DNA of 64,000 nt from UBA1926 sp002337215 (lineage in GTDB: Bacteria; Planctomycetota; Phycisphaerae; Phycisphaerales; UBA1924). The translations under genes were made by a program, and so were the position numbers. The stretch is from positions 1 to 64,000 of the forward strand of contig CAXBAF010000022.1 in the NCBI GenBank assembly GCA_963973795.1. The letters are read 5' to 3'. The notes under the pieces are model-generated. The model made no database searches, had not been told where the DNA came from, and was given only the letters and a program-made list of their open reading frames with translations. Below, one piece after another: positions 45,183 to 54,140 of this stretch (the first letter of the stretch is position 1; each line of letters opens with the position of its first letter).

Positions 45183-46058
45183 TTACTTGGTCGGTTCGAA
45201 GGACGACCCGCCGATCCCGTCGCGGTCGATCGTCGCGTTCGTGCCGGCCGGCTTGGTCGGCCCGAAACTCGCCGACGATCCGCCGCCCGATCCCGGGAAC
45301 AGGTAGATCTCGACGCGTCGGTTCGCGGGGGTGTTGCCGTTGGCAGTGTTGGGCACCGCGGGGCGGTACTCACCCCAGCCCGCCGCCATCACCCGGCCCG
45401 CCGGGACGCCCAGCGAGACCAGCTCATCGCGGACCGAGATCGCCCGGTGAGCCGAAAGGTGCATGTTGGTCGCGTGCCGCTGGCGGGTCTTGGCGCTGAT
45501 GGGCTGCGAGTCGGTGTGGCCGACCACCCGGACGTCGTACCCGAGCGCCTCGTTGCTCTTGAGGATGTCGGCGAGCGCACGGAGGCTGTTCTTCGCCTGG
45601 GCCTGCACGTCGGCCGATCCCGACGCGAACGTCAGATCGCTCGAGAACTGGAGCATCCCGCGATCCGCGTCGTAGCGCACGAGCCCGGGGTACCTCCCGG
45701 CGAGCTGACGGAGCGCGTCGTCGGTCACCGGATCAAGGCGGGCGAACTGCATCCCGTCGAGCTGGGACTCCAGGCTCGCGATGGTCTCGAGCGCCTGGTT
45801 CAGCTGCTGCTGGGCGAGGGCATTGGCATCCTCGAGTCCCGAGAGGGCGGTGTTCGGCTGGTTCAGCCGGCTCCGCAGGCTCGACTCGGTGGCCTCCAGA
45901 TCGCCCATCCGGCCCTGCAACTCGACGTTGCGGCTCTTGAGAGCCCGGTTCTCGCGCACAACATCGTCGTACGCCTGCTGGCTCACGCAGCCCCCGAGCC
46001 CGCCCGCGAGGGCGACCAGCCCGGCGAGCGAGAGGGTCATCATTCGGTTCTTCATCAT
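45183..46058 (-). CDS. OmpA-family lipoprotein (peptidoglycan-binding)
   Basis: The predicted product has 291 residues from the ATG at 46058, which follows GAGGAGG by 6 nt; a longer open frame upstream is not protein-like. The lipobox LGGC places the acylated Cys at residue 24. A coiled coil follows (~30-95, SQQAYDDVVRENRALKSRNVELQ and so on). An OmpA/MotB C-terminal domain spans ~120-255: LTFASGSADVQAQAKNSLRAL, VVGHTDSQPISA, and RRVEIYL. Such proteins link the outer membrane to peptidoglycan. The C-terminus is Gly/Ser-rich. It is divergent from the amidohydrolase gene. Confidence 0.92.
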   Translation of the reverse strand: MMKNRMMTLSLAGLVALAGGLGGCVSQQAYDDVVRENRALKSRNVELQGRMGDLEATESSLRSRLNQPNTALSGLEDANALAQQQLNQALETIASLESQLDGMQFARLDPVTDDALRQLAGRYPGLVRYDADRGMLQFSSDLTFASGSADVQAQAKNSLRALADILKSNEALGYDVRVVGHTDSQPISAKTRQRHATNMHLSAHRAISVRDELVSLGVPAGRVMAAGWGEYRPAVPNTANGNTPANRRVEIYLFPGSGGGSSASFGPTKPAGTNATIDRDGIGGSSFEPTK

Positions 46059-46200
46059 CACAGGCCTCCTCGAAGCTCGGCCGGGCCGGCCCGACGCGTA
46101 TCCTCGTTTTGAGAGCACGCCGCGCGCGCAACACGACATTCTTAGACGGATCCTATCGGCGTTCGAAGCGCCGAACCATAAATCGCCGATCTTCCTGAAG

Positions 46201-47604
46201 ATGACCAACAACGCGTCAATCCCGCCGTCCGGCTCACTGTCCGGGCAGGGCAGCACGAGGGTCGTGCGCATCGATGCCGCGGGGCTCGCCGACGCGGACC
46301 GTTCGATCCCGGGCCCGGTCTCGGTTTGGGTCGAACGCCCGGTCGATCCCGGAACGGGTGAGCCGCTCGGTATGCCGTCCCGGCCGCACGACGCGGGTCA
46401 CTGCCTTGTGCGCCGAATCGGGCCGACACCCCCTCCGAGTGACTCCGATCGCCTCGCCGACGCCGTGCTCGATCGTGCGAATTGTGTGCTCATCCCGGGT
46501 CTGGTCAACGCCCATTGCCACTTTGATCTGACATCGCTGGGCCCACGTCCCCGTGATCCCGATGCCGGGTTCGTCGAGTGGATCCGGATGATCATCGCCG
46601 AGCGGCCGACCGAGACCGAGGCGATCCGGTTGTCGGTGGCCGAGGGCGTCCGGCTCTCGCTCGCCGGCGGCGTCGTGGCGGTGGGGGACATCATCGGCGC
46701 GGCGAACGGTGTGCCCACGACCGTCGGGCTTTCGGCGCTCGCCGAGTCCGTGCTCGAGGGTGTCGGGTTCGTGGAGTATTTCGGGATCGCGGTCCACAAG
46801 GTCGAGGGGTTCTCGGTGCTCCATGATGTCGCGCACGAGATCGCGGCCTGGCCCGCGGGCGCACGAGTCCGTCCGGGGCTGCACCCGCACGCCCCCAACA
46901 CCGTGTCGCTGCCGTACTACGAGGAATCCGCCCGGATCGCGAATCGGGACGGGTTCCCGATCTCGACCCATCTCGCCGAAACGCCCGAGGAGCGGCGGTT
47001 CATCGCCACCGCGGACGGCCCGCAGCGGGACCTGCTGGATCAGATGGGCCTCTGGGACGAGTCGGAACGCGCGTACCTCGGGTTCGGCCGACACCCCGTT
47101 GCGCACCTCGCCCACGTGCTCGCCCAGCGGGCGTTCCTGTGCGCGCATGTGAACGACGCGGACGACGCCGCGATCCGGACGCTCGCCGACACCGGCGCGT
47201 CGGTCGCCTATTGCCCGCGCGCCAGTGACTACTTCGACGCGGCCGAGCACTTCGGCCCGCACCGGTTCCGGGACATGCTCGACGCGGGCGTGAACGTCTG
47301 CCTCGGGACGGACTCGATCGTGAACCTCGATACCGCCGATCGGATCTCACCGCTCGACGACGCTCGGCTGCTCGCGCGCACAACAGACGCCGGTGCGCGC
47401 ACGCTGCTCGCGATGATGACGACCCGTGGCGCGGCGGCGCTGGGGCTCGATGCGGACCGCTACAGGCTGCGCGAGGGGGAGGCGATCGCGGGGCTCGTCG
47501 CCGTGCCAGCGGAAGAGGCCGAGCGTGAAAACGGGGTCCGCGACATGGATCCGGCCGACGCGGTGCTCGGATCGCCTGGAGCCCCCGAACTCCTGTTGTG
47601 CTGA
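46201..47604 (+). CDS. Metal-dependent amidohydrolase
   Basis: The predicted product has 467 residues with an amidohydrolase (Atz/Trz-like, cytosine deaminase superfamily) fold. The metal motif is NAHCHFDL (His105, His107), with HLAETPEE (~262) supplying another ligand and a catalytic residue. CAHVNDAD carries a further His, and GTDSIVNLDTAD carries the metal-binding Asp. The family deaminates or hydrolyses purine- or triazine-type substrates; the substrate here is unknown. The ATG at 46201 is chosen as the first Met giving a plausible N-terminus, and its ribosome-binding site is weak. It faces the OmpA-like gene across a 142-bp divergent region. Confidence 0.85.
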   Translation: MTNNASIPPSGSLSGQGSTRVVRIDAAGLADADRSIPGPVSVWVERPVDPGTGEPLGMPSRPHDAGHCLVRRIGPTPPPSDSDRLADAVLDRANCVLIPGLVNAHCHFDLTSLGPRPRDPDAGFVEWIRMIIAERPTETEAIRLSVAEGVRLSLAGGVVAVGDIIGAANGVPTTVGLSALAESVLEGVGFVEYFGIAVHKVEGFSVLHDVAHEIAAWPAGARVRPGLHPHAPNTVSLPYYEESARIANRDGFPISTHLAETPEERRFIATADGPQRDLLDQMGLWDESERAYLGFGRHPVAHLAHVLAQRAFLCAHVNDADDAAIRTLADTGASVAYCPRASDYFDAAEHFGPHRFRDMLDAGVNVCLGTDSIVNLDTADRISPLDDARLLARTTDAGARTLLAMMTTRGAAALGLDADRYRLREGEAIAGLVAVPAEEAERENGVRDMDPADAVLGSPGAPELLLC

Positions 47605-47723
47605 ACGGATTCTTGTCAGCCGGCAATGAGCGGGGCGAATCAGGGGGGTAGGATCCACCGAACCCGACCCTAGGACAGCCTCCGAACGCATGGGCCCCCG
47701 CCCGTCGTCATTGCCGGGAACGC

Positions 47724-50399
47724 ATGAGCAAGAAGTGGCAGCGAGTCAAGAAGTGGGACGCCGAGCACCTGACCGGTCCGCTCGCGCCGGTCCGGTGGGT
47801 GCTGGGGTCGCTGAGCTCGATCTCGCTCGCGGTCGTGCTGTTGGTCTTTGTCGCGCTGTACGGGGCGCTCGCGAGCATTCCGATCGGGCTTGTCGCGCTC
47901 GCGCCGACGTATCTGGCCGTGGCGTTGACCGCGCTTGTTGCGATTGTCTCGGCCGGGGTGCTTGTGATCGCACTCGTCCGGCTCTCGGTCCCGGCGTCGC
48001 GTCGCGGGCTCCGGTTCACCGCGTCGCTCCTGCTCGGGATGCTCGGCGCCGCGGGCGGCTTCGCGGCGTGGCACGCGTTCGCGTGGCCCCTGATGCGGTA
48101 CGACCCCGCGAACGGAACGGGGTTGCGGTTCTTCGCCTCGTTCGTCGAGGCGTACGACGGGACGACGCTCCGTCGCCTGCCCGGCTTCGAGATGACCGAG
48201 CTCGAGTTCTACTCGTGGTGGCCGCTCCGTGTTGTGCTTGTGCTGTTCGTGATCAACATGATGATCGCGACGATCCGGCGGATCGAGTTCAACTTCAAGA
48301 ACCTGGGTGTGCTGACGGTGCACACGGGGATCATCGTGATCTCGCTGGGGAGCGTCTACTACCAGGCCCTCAAGAAGGAAGGCGACGCGCTGCTCCGCGC
48401 GGGCGTTCCGACAGCGCGGGGCGAGCCGACAGTGGGGAGCCCGGTCCGCGGGTTCTGGGACAACACCAGGGTGGCGCTGTGGGTCGCGCAGCGTGAGTTC
48501 TCGGGGTCGCCTCTGTGGGACGAGCGCCCGCTGCGCAACATCCCGCGGTACAACGATTACAACCTCGTCGCGGGGCTGCCCGAATCGGCGCGGTCGGCCG
48601 ACCCAGACCGCATCGCCGGCCCGCTTTCGGTAATCGACACGCACGCGGAGAGGCCGCTGGATATCGAGATCCCGCGCGGCGGCGTGGACCCCATCCTCGG
48701 GACACCCCGCGTCGATGAGGACATCCGCTTCCGCGTTGTCGGGTATGCCGAGTATGCCCGTGAGAACGAGAGCCTCGTCTTTGTCGATGACGACTCGGCG
48801 GGTTCGCTCCCGGCGGAGTCGAAGACCCCGATCCGTGTCGTGGAGTTGCTGAGCCGGGTCCCCGACGAGACCGGCGCGGTGCCGGATCCGGATCAGCCGG
48901 CGTTCCGTTTCACGCTCCGACCCGATCGCCCCGCGGGGCGGATCAGCGAGGGCCCGGCGTTCGCGGTCGAGTACACACGCAACATGGACCCGACGCGGAT
49001 GGCGGACCTGATGGCCGACCTCCCGGACCGGATCCCGCACGCGTTGGTAGTCGAAGTGCCCGCGGCGGCCTCGGAGGACGGATCGGTCCCGCGGGCCGTC
49101 GTCGAAGCGAAGATCGGCCTGCGTCATCGCATCGGCGACACGGGCTGGGCTGTCGGCGTGCGCGACATCCTCCCCGAGCCGCCGTTCCCGATCATCACGG
49201 CGGGGTACCAGGGCGCGACGTCGTCGGTGGTCGTCCTCCAGATCACGCCCCCGGAGGGTGAGCCGTACGACCGGTACGTCTATCACCGGTTCCCGCAGAT
49301 CGGCCAGGATCTGCTGGGCACGCAGGCGGACGGGCGCCCGAACCGGCGGGACGCGGACCCTTCGATCCGGGTCGGGTTCATCGACGCGTCGAAATTGCAG
49401 CTGTATTTCAACGAGCGCACAACCGCGGACGGCGGGGTCACGACGGACCTGATCGTCCGCGAACCGGGCGGAACGGCGAGGCTCATCGCGGGCATCGAGG
49501 TCGGCGACAAGATCGAGAACGTCGTCGACAAGATCGACTTCCGCATCGCCCAGCGGCGTGACAACGCGGTGCGCGTGCGGCACCCGGTCCCGGTTCCCGA
49601 GATCGAACGAGACGGGCAGATGGTCGGCACGCACGGCGAGTCGCTGCTGGCCGTCGAGGTGACCGTTGACGGCACGGACTGGCGTAAGGTCGTGTGGGTG
49701 CCCTACCTGCAGTATCTCGGGACGGACCCGAACCGGACGCGGACGGTGAACCTGCCCGATGGGCGGAACGTGACGCTGCAGTTCGGGCGTGTCTTCCACG
49801 GTTTCCCGGGGTTCAGCGTGCAGCTCGTCAACTTCGAGATGATCGCCTACGACCACCGGGGTGCGCCGCGTGACTACCAATCGCTGGTCCGGGTTTCGCC
49901 GACGTCGCCCGCGGCGCAGGAACGGTTCGAGAGCTTCGAGCATGTGACCAAGCTCAACGCGCCGCTGCAGGCGCCGTTCATCTGGGACGAGAGCAGGGGG
50001 CTGGTTTCGAACGTCTGGCGTCGGCTGTCGAACGGTCTGAACCCTCAGCAGTTCAAGCTGAGCCAGGCGGGCTGGGACCGCGAAGGCTGGACGCTGACGC
50101 AGGAGGCGGCCGACAAGGGCGAGCTCCCCAGGCCGTTCGCTCGGTACACGATTTTGCAGGTGGGCAACAACCCGGGGATCCACGTGATCGCGCTGGGCGG
50201 CATCCTGATGGCGGTGGGCATCCCGTGGGCGTTCTACGTGAAGCCCTGGCTGGTCCGCCGGGAGCGGGACCGGCTCGCTCGATCAGCGAAACAGAAGGCG
50301 CAGGCGAAGCAGCACGCCCGCGGCGCGCCCGGCGCTGAACGCACACCGGACTCGGCTTCCAACACGGAGGGGACGGAAATGCCCGTCCAGCAGACATGA
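47724..50399 (+). CDS. resB: ResB-family cytochrome c maturation protein
   Basis: The predicted product has 891 residues. The N-terminus holds four membrane helices (SLSSISLAVVLLVFVALYGALASIPIG, and so on), with RRIEFNFKNLGVLTVHTGIIVISLGSVYYQ after the fourth, typical of ResB/Ccs1. A large periplasmic region (~215-830) follows, then a final helix (GIHVIALGGILMAVGIPWAFYV). It is about twice the length of Bacillus ResB. With CcsA it forms the System II heme export and ligation complex that attaches heme to CxxCH proteins. The stop overlaps the ccsA start (ATGA). The start is preceded by GGGAACG. Confidence 0.87.
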   Translation: MSKKWQRVKKWDAEHLTGPLAPVRWVLGSLSSISLAVVLLVFVALYGALASIPIGLVALAPTYLAVALTALVAIVSAGVLVIALVRLSVPASRRGLRFTASLLLGMLGAAGGFAAWHAFAWPLMRYDPANGTGLRFFASFVEAYDGTTLRRLPGFEMTELEFYSWWPLRVVLVLFVINMMIATIRRIEFNFKNLGVLTVHTGIIVISLGSVYYQALKKEGDALLRAGVPTARGEPTVGSPVRGFWDNTRVALWVAQREFSGSPLWDERPLRNIPRYNDYNLVAGLPESARSADPDRIAGPLSVIDTHAERPLDIEIPRGGVDPILGTPRVDEDIRFRVVGYAEYARENESLVFVDDDSAGSLPAESKTPIRVVELLSRVPDETGAVPDPDQPAFRFTLRPDRPAGRISEGPAFAVEYTRNMDPTRMADLMADLPDRIPHALVVEVPAAASEDGSVPRAVVEAKIGLRHRIGDTGWAVGVRDILPEPPFPIITAGYQGATSSVVVLQITPPEGEPYDRYVYHRFPQIGQDLLGTQADGRPNRRDADPSIRVGFIDASKLQLYFNERTTADGGVTTDLIVREPGGTARLIAGIEVGDKIENVVDKIDFRIAQRRDNAVRVRHPVPVPEIERDGQMVGTHGESLLAVEVTVDGTDWRKVVWVPYLQYLGTDPNRTRTVNLPDGRNVTLQFGRVFHGFPGFSVQLVNFEMIAYDHRGAPRDYQSLVRVSPTSPAAQERFESFEHVTKLNAPLQAPFIWDESRGLVSNVWRRLSNGLNPQQFKLSQAGWDREGWTLTQEAADKGELPRPFARYTILQVGNNPGIHVIALGGILMAVGIPWAFYVKPWLVRRERDRLARSAKQKAQAKQHARGAPGAERTPDSASNTEGTEMPVQQT

Positions 50400-52291
50400 G
50401 CATGTTCAACAGACTTCTGGTCGTCGCGGCGTGCATGGTCGGTTTTGTGCCGGGGCTGATCGCGCAGGACGCGATCGAGCCGCACAGCGCGCGCCCGACG
50501 CTCGACGCGGCGCAGGCGGGCCAGGCCGCGGCGCCGTCGGCGGTCCCGCAGGCGCCGGCCGGGAACGCGCACCCGGCGCAGGAGATCGTCCGGCGGACGG
50601 AAGGACAGGTCGCGCCGTTCGGGCCGCCGCAGCCGAGGTCGAACTTCGACGCCGAGTCGAAGTCGGCGTTCGCGGACGCGGTCGATCTCGCGCCGCTGCG
50701 CGATCTCGCGGTGCTGCACAACGGGCGTGTGAAGATCCTCGACACGATGGCGAGCGAGATGGTCAGCGGGCTGACGGGCCGGTCGGATTTCGTGGATTTC
50801 ATCCAGCACTCGGAGACCGACATCGAGAAAGTGGGCTACGACCCGGTCTTCACGATGCTCGACATGATCATCGACCCGGCGTTCTATGTCCGCGAGCCGG
50901 TGGTGCACATCGAGTACCTGCCGCTCCGCGAGGCGTACCTCGCGATGGCGTTCCCGGAGGACACACCCGAGGACGCGGACGCCCGGCTGCGATGGAAGAA
51001 ACTGACGCGGATCTCGCCGGCGATGATCGAGGCGTTCAGCACGGACCTGTTCAACCAGCACGCGGGCTCCGCGCCCTACCGCGAGGGGATCCAGAAGGCC
51101 GAGCGGGCGAACGCGCTCTTCCTCTACGGCGTGAACAATCTCCTGCTGATCGCGCCCGATTCGAGCACGGACACGTGGCACCACATCGCCGAGGCATCGA
51201 TGCTGGGATCGCCCGAACTGCTGGAGGCCTCGCGCGATCTGGGCGCGGCGTGGCGCGCGGGCGACGCCGACGTGGCGAACGCCGCGATTGCGAGCCTCGC
51301 GCAGGTGCTGCCGACGATCAACAGCGATCTGTACCCGACGACCAGCCGATCGCTGGAACTCGCCTACAACCGCACGAACACCTTTGAGTGGGGGTACTGG
51401 GTCTATTTCTTCAGCCTGCTCGCGCTTGTGCTCGCGTTCGGGACGGGGCGTCGCTGGCTCATCGTGACCGGCAACGTGCTGCTCATCGCGGCGCTGGGGC
51501 TCCATGCGTTCGGGTTCGTCGCCCGGTGTCTGATCGCCGAGCGGTTCGCGATCCAGAACCAATTCGAGTCGATGACCGGGCTCAGCCTGTTCGCGGCGCT
51601 GGTGGGGCTCGCGATCATGATTGTGCGCAAGCAGTGGCTCTTCGGCGCGGCGGCGGCGGCGTGCGGGTTCCTCGTGCTGATCACCGCGACCGAGGCGCCG
51701 ATCCCGGGCAAGGACATCGGCCGCGAAGCCGCGATCCTCAACACGTCCGTGCTGCTCAAATACCACGTGACCACCGTGCTCACAAGCTACGGGCTCATCA
51801 CACTGGGCTTCGTCTGCAGCGTGTTCTATCTCGCGACGCACTACGGCGCGAAGGTGTTCGGCAAGCAGGAAACCCCGAGCCTCGCGGTCGCGGCCGTCGG
51901 CGGGGGGGCTGTTGGTGGCGTCGGCGGCGCAGCCGGCACGAGGGGCGGCAACACCGAGCCCGAGGACACGCCCACGCTCGCACGCACGCTGGGCGACCTC
52001 GACACGGCGCAGATGATCATCCTGCAACTCGCGTTCTGGACGCTTGGGGTGGGCATCCTGCTGGGCGCGTGGTGGGCCGACCATTCGTGGGGCCGATGGT
52101 GGGCGTTCGACCCCAAGGAGACCTGGGCGCTGATCACGTGGATCGTCTACCTCATCGTGATCCATGTCCGCGTCGGGACGAGGAACAAGGCGTTCGTCAC
52201 CGCGTGGCTCAGCGTCGCGGGCTTCATCGTGATGCTCTGGACCTACTTCGGCGTCAACCTGCTTCTGCCCGGCTTGCACGCCTACGCGTGA
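50396..52291 (+). CDS. ccsA: CcsA/ResC-family cytochrome c maturation protein
   Basis: The predicted product has 631 residues. A signal-like N-terminus and a ~300-residue soluble domain precede the membrane domain (from ~325). The tryptophan-rich heme-handling motif is WADHSWGRWWAFDPKETW, the WWD signature of CcsA. Further features are NQFESMTGLSLF and KYHVTTVLTSYGLI (heme-ligand His) and GTRNKAFVTAWLSVAGF. With ResB it would load the hemes of ActA, ActE, CoxB and the secreted pentaheme protein. A Gly-rich low-complexity loop (~500-520) interrupts the membrane part. The N-terminal soluble domain is an extension relative to short CcsA proteins. Confidence 0.9.
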   Translation: MSMFNRLLVVAACMVGFVPGLIAQDAIEPHSARPTLDAAQAGQAAAPSAVPQAPAGNAHPAQEIVRRTEGQVAPFGPPQPRSNFDAESKSAFADAVDLAPLRDLAVLHNGRVKILDTMASEMVSGLTGRSDFVDFIQHSETDIEKVGYDPVFTMLDMIIDPAFYVREPVVHIEYLPLREAYLAMAFPEDTPEDADARLRWKKLTRISPAMIEAFSTDLFNQHAGSAPYREGIQKAERANALFLYGVNNLLLIAPDSSTDTWHHIAEASMLGSPELLEASRDLGAAWRAGDADVANAAIASLAQVLPTINSDLYPTTSRSLELAYNRTNTFEWGYWVYFFSLLALVLAFGTGRRWLIVTGNVLLIAALGLHAFGFVARCLIAERFAIQNQFESMTGLSLFAALVGLAIMIVRKQWLFGAAAAACGFLVLITATEAPIPGKDIGREAAILNTSVLLKYHVTTVLTSYGLITLGFVCSVFYLATHYGAKVFGKQETPSLAVAAVGGGAVGGVGGAAGTRGGNTEPEDTPTLARTLGDLDTAQMIILQLAFWTLGVGILLGAWWADHSWGRWWAFDPKETWALITWIVYLIVIHVRVGTRNKAFVTAWLSVAGFIVMLWTYFGVNLLLPGLHAYA

Positions 52292-52292
52292 T

Positions 52293-52736
52293 TCACGCCG
52301 CGTTGCCCGCAGAGAGCCTCCGGAAATAGTTGAGCAGGCCCATCGTCACGGTGTCGGTGTCGAGCGTGTCGCACTGATCCAGGAACGCGGCGATCGTGCT
52401 GAACTCGGTCCGGCAGTAGGACACCTCGAACCGTGTGTCACAGAGCCCCATGCTGCAGTCCGAGAACTGCCGCGAGTCGCTCTGGCCGCGGAACAGGGTC
52501 TGGACCATCGTGTGCCGCGGATCGGCGTTGATCTTCTTGAGCAGTGCGTCCACCGCCCCTTCCGGACCTTCAAGGACCTGAAGGATCTCGCCCGCGTTGT
52601 AGCTCAGCATCCCCGTGATGCCCCGCTCGCGGTTGTTGCGGCTCGCGTTCTTCACCAGGCTGGTGAGTTCGGCCTCGGAGAACGGCGCGACCGCGGTGCT
52701 GATGTAAACGACCCGGGTTACGGGCTGAGCCTTCAT
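52293..52736 (-). CDS. BLUF-domain blue-light photoreceptor
   Basis: The predicted product has 147 residues and consists of one BLUF domain plus a short C-terminal tail. The flavin-site residues are present: Tyr11 in RVVYISTA, Asn34/Asn35 in ASRNNRERGITGMLSY, and Gln53 in GEILQVLEG. Blue light rearranges the hydrogen bonds between FAD, this Tyr and Gln. As a stand-alone short BLUF it needs a separate output partner. I start at the ATG at 52736; the frame is open further up but lies in the AT-rich promoter. Divergent from mpg. Confidence 0.92.
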   Translation of the reverse strand: MKAQPVTRVVYISTAVAPFSEAELTSLVKNASRNNRERGITGMLSYNAGEILQVLEGPEGAVDALLKKINADPRHTMVQTLFRGQSDSRQFSDCSMGLCDTRFEVSYCRTEFSTIAAFLDQCDTLDTDTVTMGLLNYFRRLSAGNAA

Positions 52737-52741
52737 TTTTC

Positions 52742-52747
52742 TATAAT
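52742..52747 (+). promoter_or_regulatory. Perfect -10 element in the BLUF/mpg divergent region
   Basis: TATAAT lies 70 nt before the mpg ATG, immediately beside the BLUF start. On the other strand the same AT island reads ATTATAG just before the BLUF ATG, so the two promoters may overlap. No good -35 was found. Confidence 0.4.
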
Positions 52748-52816
52748 CGAACGGTTGGATCAGGCAGATGATGAGAATCCGGCAGATCGCATCAATACAC
52801 AGAGGCACAGATCCGC

Positions 52817-53464
52817 ATGAAGAGGCTCGGACGCACATTCTTTTCGTGCGATGCTGCAGTGCTGGCGCCCGCCCTGCTCGGCTGCACGTTTGTCCGCATG
52901 ACCGACGCTGGTGAGCGGCTCGCGGGGCTCATCGTCGAGACCGAGGCCTATGCCGGGCCCGCCGATCAGGCGGCGCATACCCGGAACGGACACCGCTCGC
53001 CGCGCAACGAGGTTATGTGGGGCGATGCGGGCCTGTGCTATGTCTATTTTACGTACGGCATGCACCATTGCATGAACGTGGTGTGCGGTGGGGTGGATGT
53101 CCCGGAGGCCGTGCTCGTGCGGGCGATCGAGCCTGTGGATGGCATCGAGATCATGCGGACGAACCGGTCCTCCACGGCGACGGGCTCCAAGCCCCGCAAG
53201 CACCCGCTCCGCGATCGGGACCTGTGCTCGGGGCCGGCCCGGCTCTGCCAGGCACTGGGCATATCGAGGGATGAGAACGGTCTTGATATGACACAGTCCG
53301 ACCGGCTCTGGATCGAACCGGCGCCAGATATAGGGCGTGGGGCGGTGCCACCCGATCGGATTGTGAACACGACGCGGGTTGGGATCGATTCGGCCGGCCC
53401 GGAATGGGCGGGCAAGCCGTGGCGTTGGTACGACCGCGGGAGTGCGCACGTCAGCAAGCGGTGA
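52817..53464 (+). CDS. mpg: 3-methyladenine DNA glycosylase (AAG/MPG family)
   Basis: The predicted product has 215 residues, a normal length for a bacterial family member. Motifs are LIVETEAYAGPADQAAH (with the catalytic Glu of ETEAY) and CYVYFTYGMHHCMNVV (the DNA-intercalating and base-pocket region). VLVRAIEP and SGPARLCQALGI follow. It removes alkylated purines such as 3-methyladenine and hypoxanthine. The gene is divergent from a BLUF photoreceptor with only ~80 bp between the starts, raising the possibility of shared light-linked control. The ribosome-binding site is weak. Confidence 0.92.
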   Translation: MKRLGRTFFSCDAAVLAPALLGCTFVRMTDAGERLAGLIVETEAYAGPADQAAHTRNGHRSPRNEVMWGDAGLCYVYFTYGMHHCMNVVCGGVDVPEAVLVRAIEPVDGIEIMRTNRSSTATGSKPRKHPLRDRDLCSGPARLCQALGISRDENGLDMTQSDRLWIEPAPDIGRGAVPPDRIVNTTRVGIDSAGPEWAGKPWRWYDRGSAHVSKR

Positions 53465-53633
53465 TTCGCTGGCACGGGCGATGGATGGAACGGAAGGTCC
53501 GATTTGTGTGAAAATACGATGAGACGTGCAAGGTTCCTACGATTAAAAGGAAACGGGTGCCGCACCCGGGGCGTATAACAGGCGACGCCCGCGTGCGTCC
53601 GCCGGTCTTGGATCGGCGAGCAAGGAGCGAGTC

Positions 53634-54044
53634 GTGGCGGACTTTGACATTCCGTCCATCATGGAACGAGCCGGCGGGTTCAGCCCCAACGCGTTCCAGT
53701 TCATCCGCGATGGGCTGGGGCACACGGTGCGGATGGTGCACGGCGACGACGCCGCGGACGCGGTTGTTGACGAGGAAGACGAGAGCCGGCATGTCGGTGG
53801 TCGCGACCTCTGCATGGGGCTCCGCGATTACGCGGTGCGTCGGTACGGGCTGCTCGCCAAGACGGTGCTCAACCAATGGGGCGTGACGCAGACCGAGGAC
53901 TTCGGCAAGATCGTCTTCGCGCTCGTCGAGGCGGGGCTGCTCCGCAAGACCGACGAGGACACGCTCGACGATTTCCGCGGCGTGTTCGATTTCGAGGATG
54001 AGTTCGCGTCGTCGATCGAAGAATCACTCGACATGTCGAACTGA
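53634..54044 (+). CDS. Minf_1886 family protein
   Basis: The predicted product has 136 residues with a GTG start, 6 nt after AAGGAG. The sequence fits the Minf_1886 family of planctomycetes and relatives: an N-terminal YNAFQF-like stretch (here NAFQFIRDGLGHTV), then HVGGRDLCMGLRDYAVRRYG and KIVFALVEAGLLRKTDEDT. The C-terminus is acidic (DFRGVFDFEDEF). It is cytoplasmic; no function is established for the family. A GC hairpin (CGGGTGCCGCACCCG, 53548-53562) precedes it. Confidence 0.85.
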   Translation: MADFDIPSIMERAGGFSPNAFQFIRDGLGHTVRMVHGDDAADAVVDEEDESRHVGGRDLCMGLRDYAVRRYGLLAKTVLNQWGVTQTEDFGKIVFALVEAGLLRKTDEDTLDDFRGVFDFEDEFASSIEESLDMSN

Positions 54045-54140
54045 TCGAGACACGCTCGCTCGAATCTGTCCCAGCTATGAACTGATCGCTCTGTGCGGTG
54101 CCCACCCCACGCGGCTGCCGCGATGGGGTAGATTGTCGTC

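Noticed and set aside
47670..50183. A long open frame antisense to resB
   Set aside because: Same reason: composition of a shadow frame, opposite a gene with clear ResB features.
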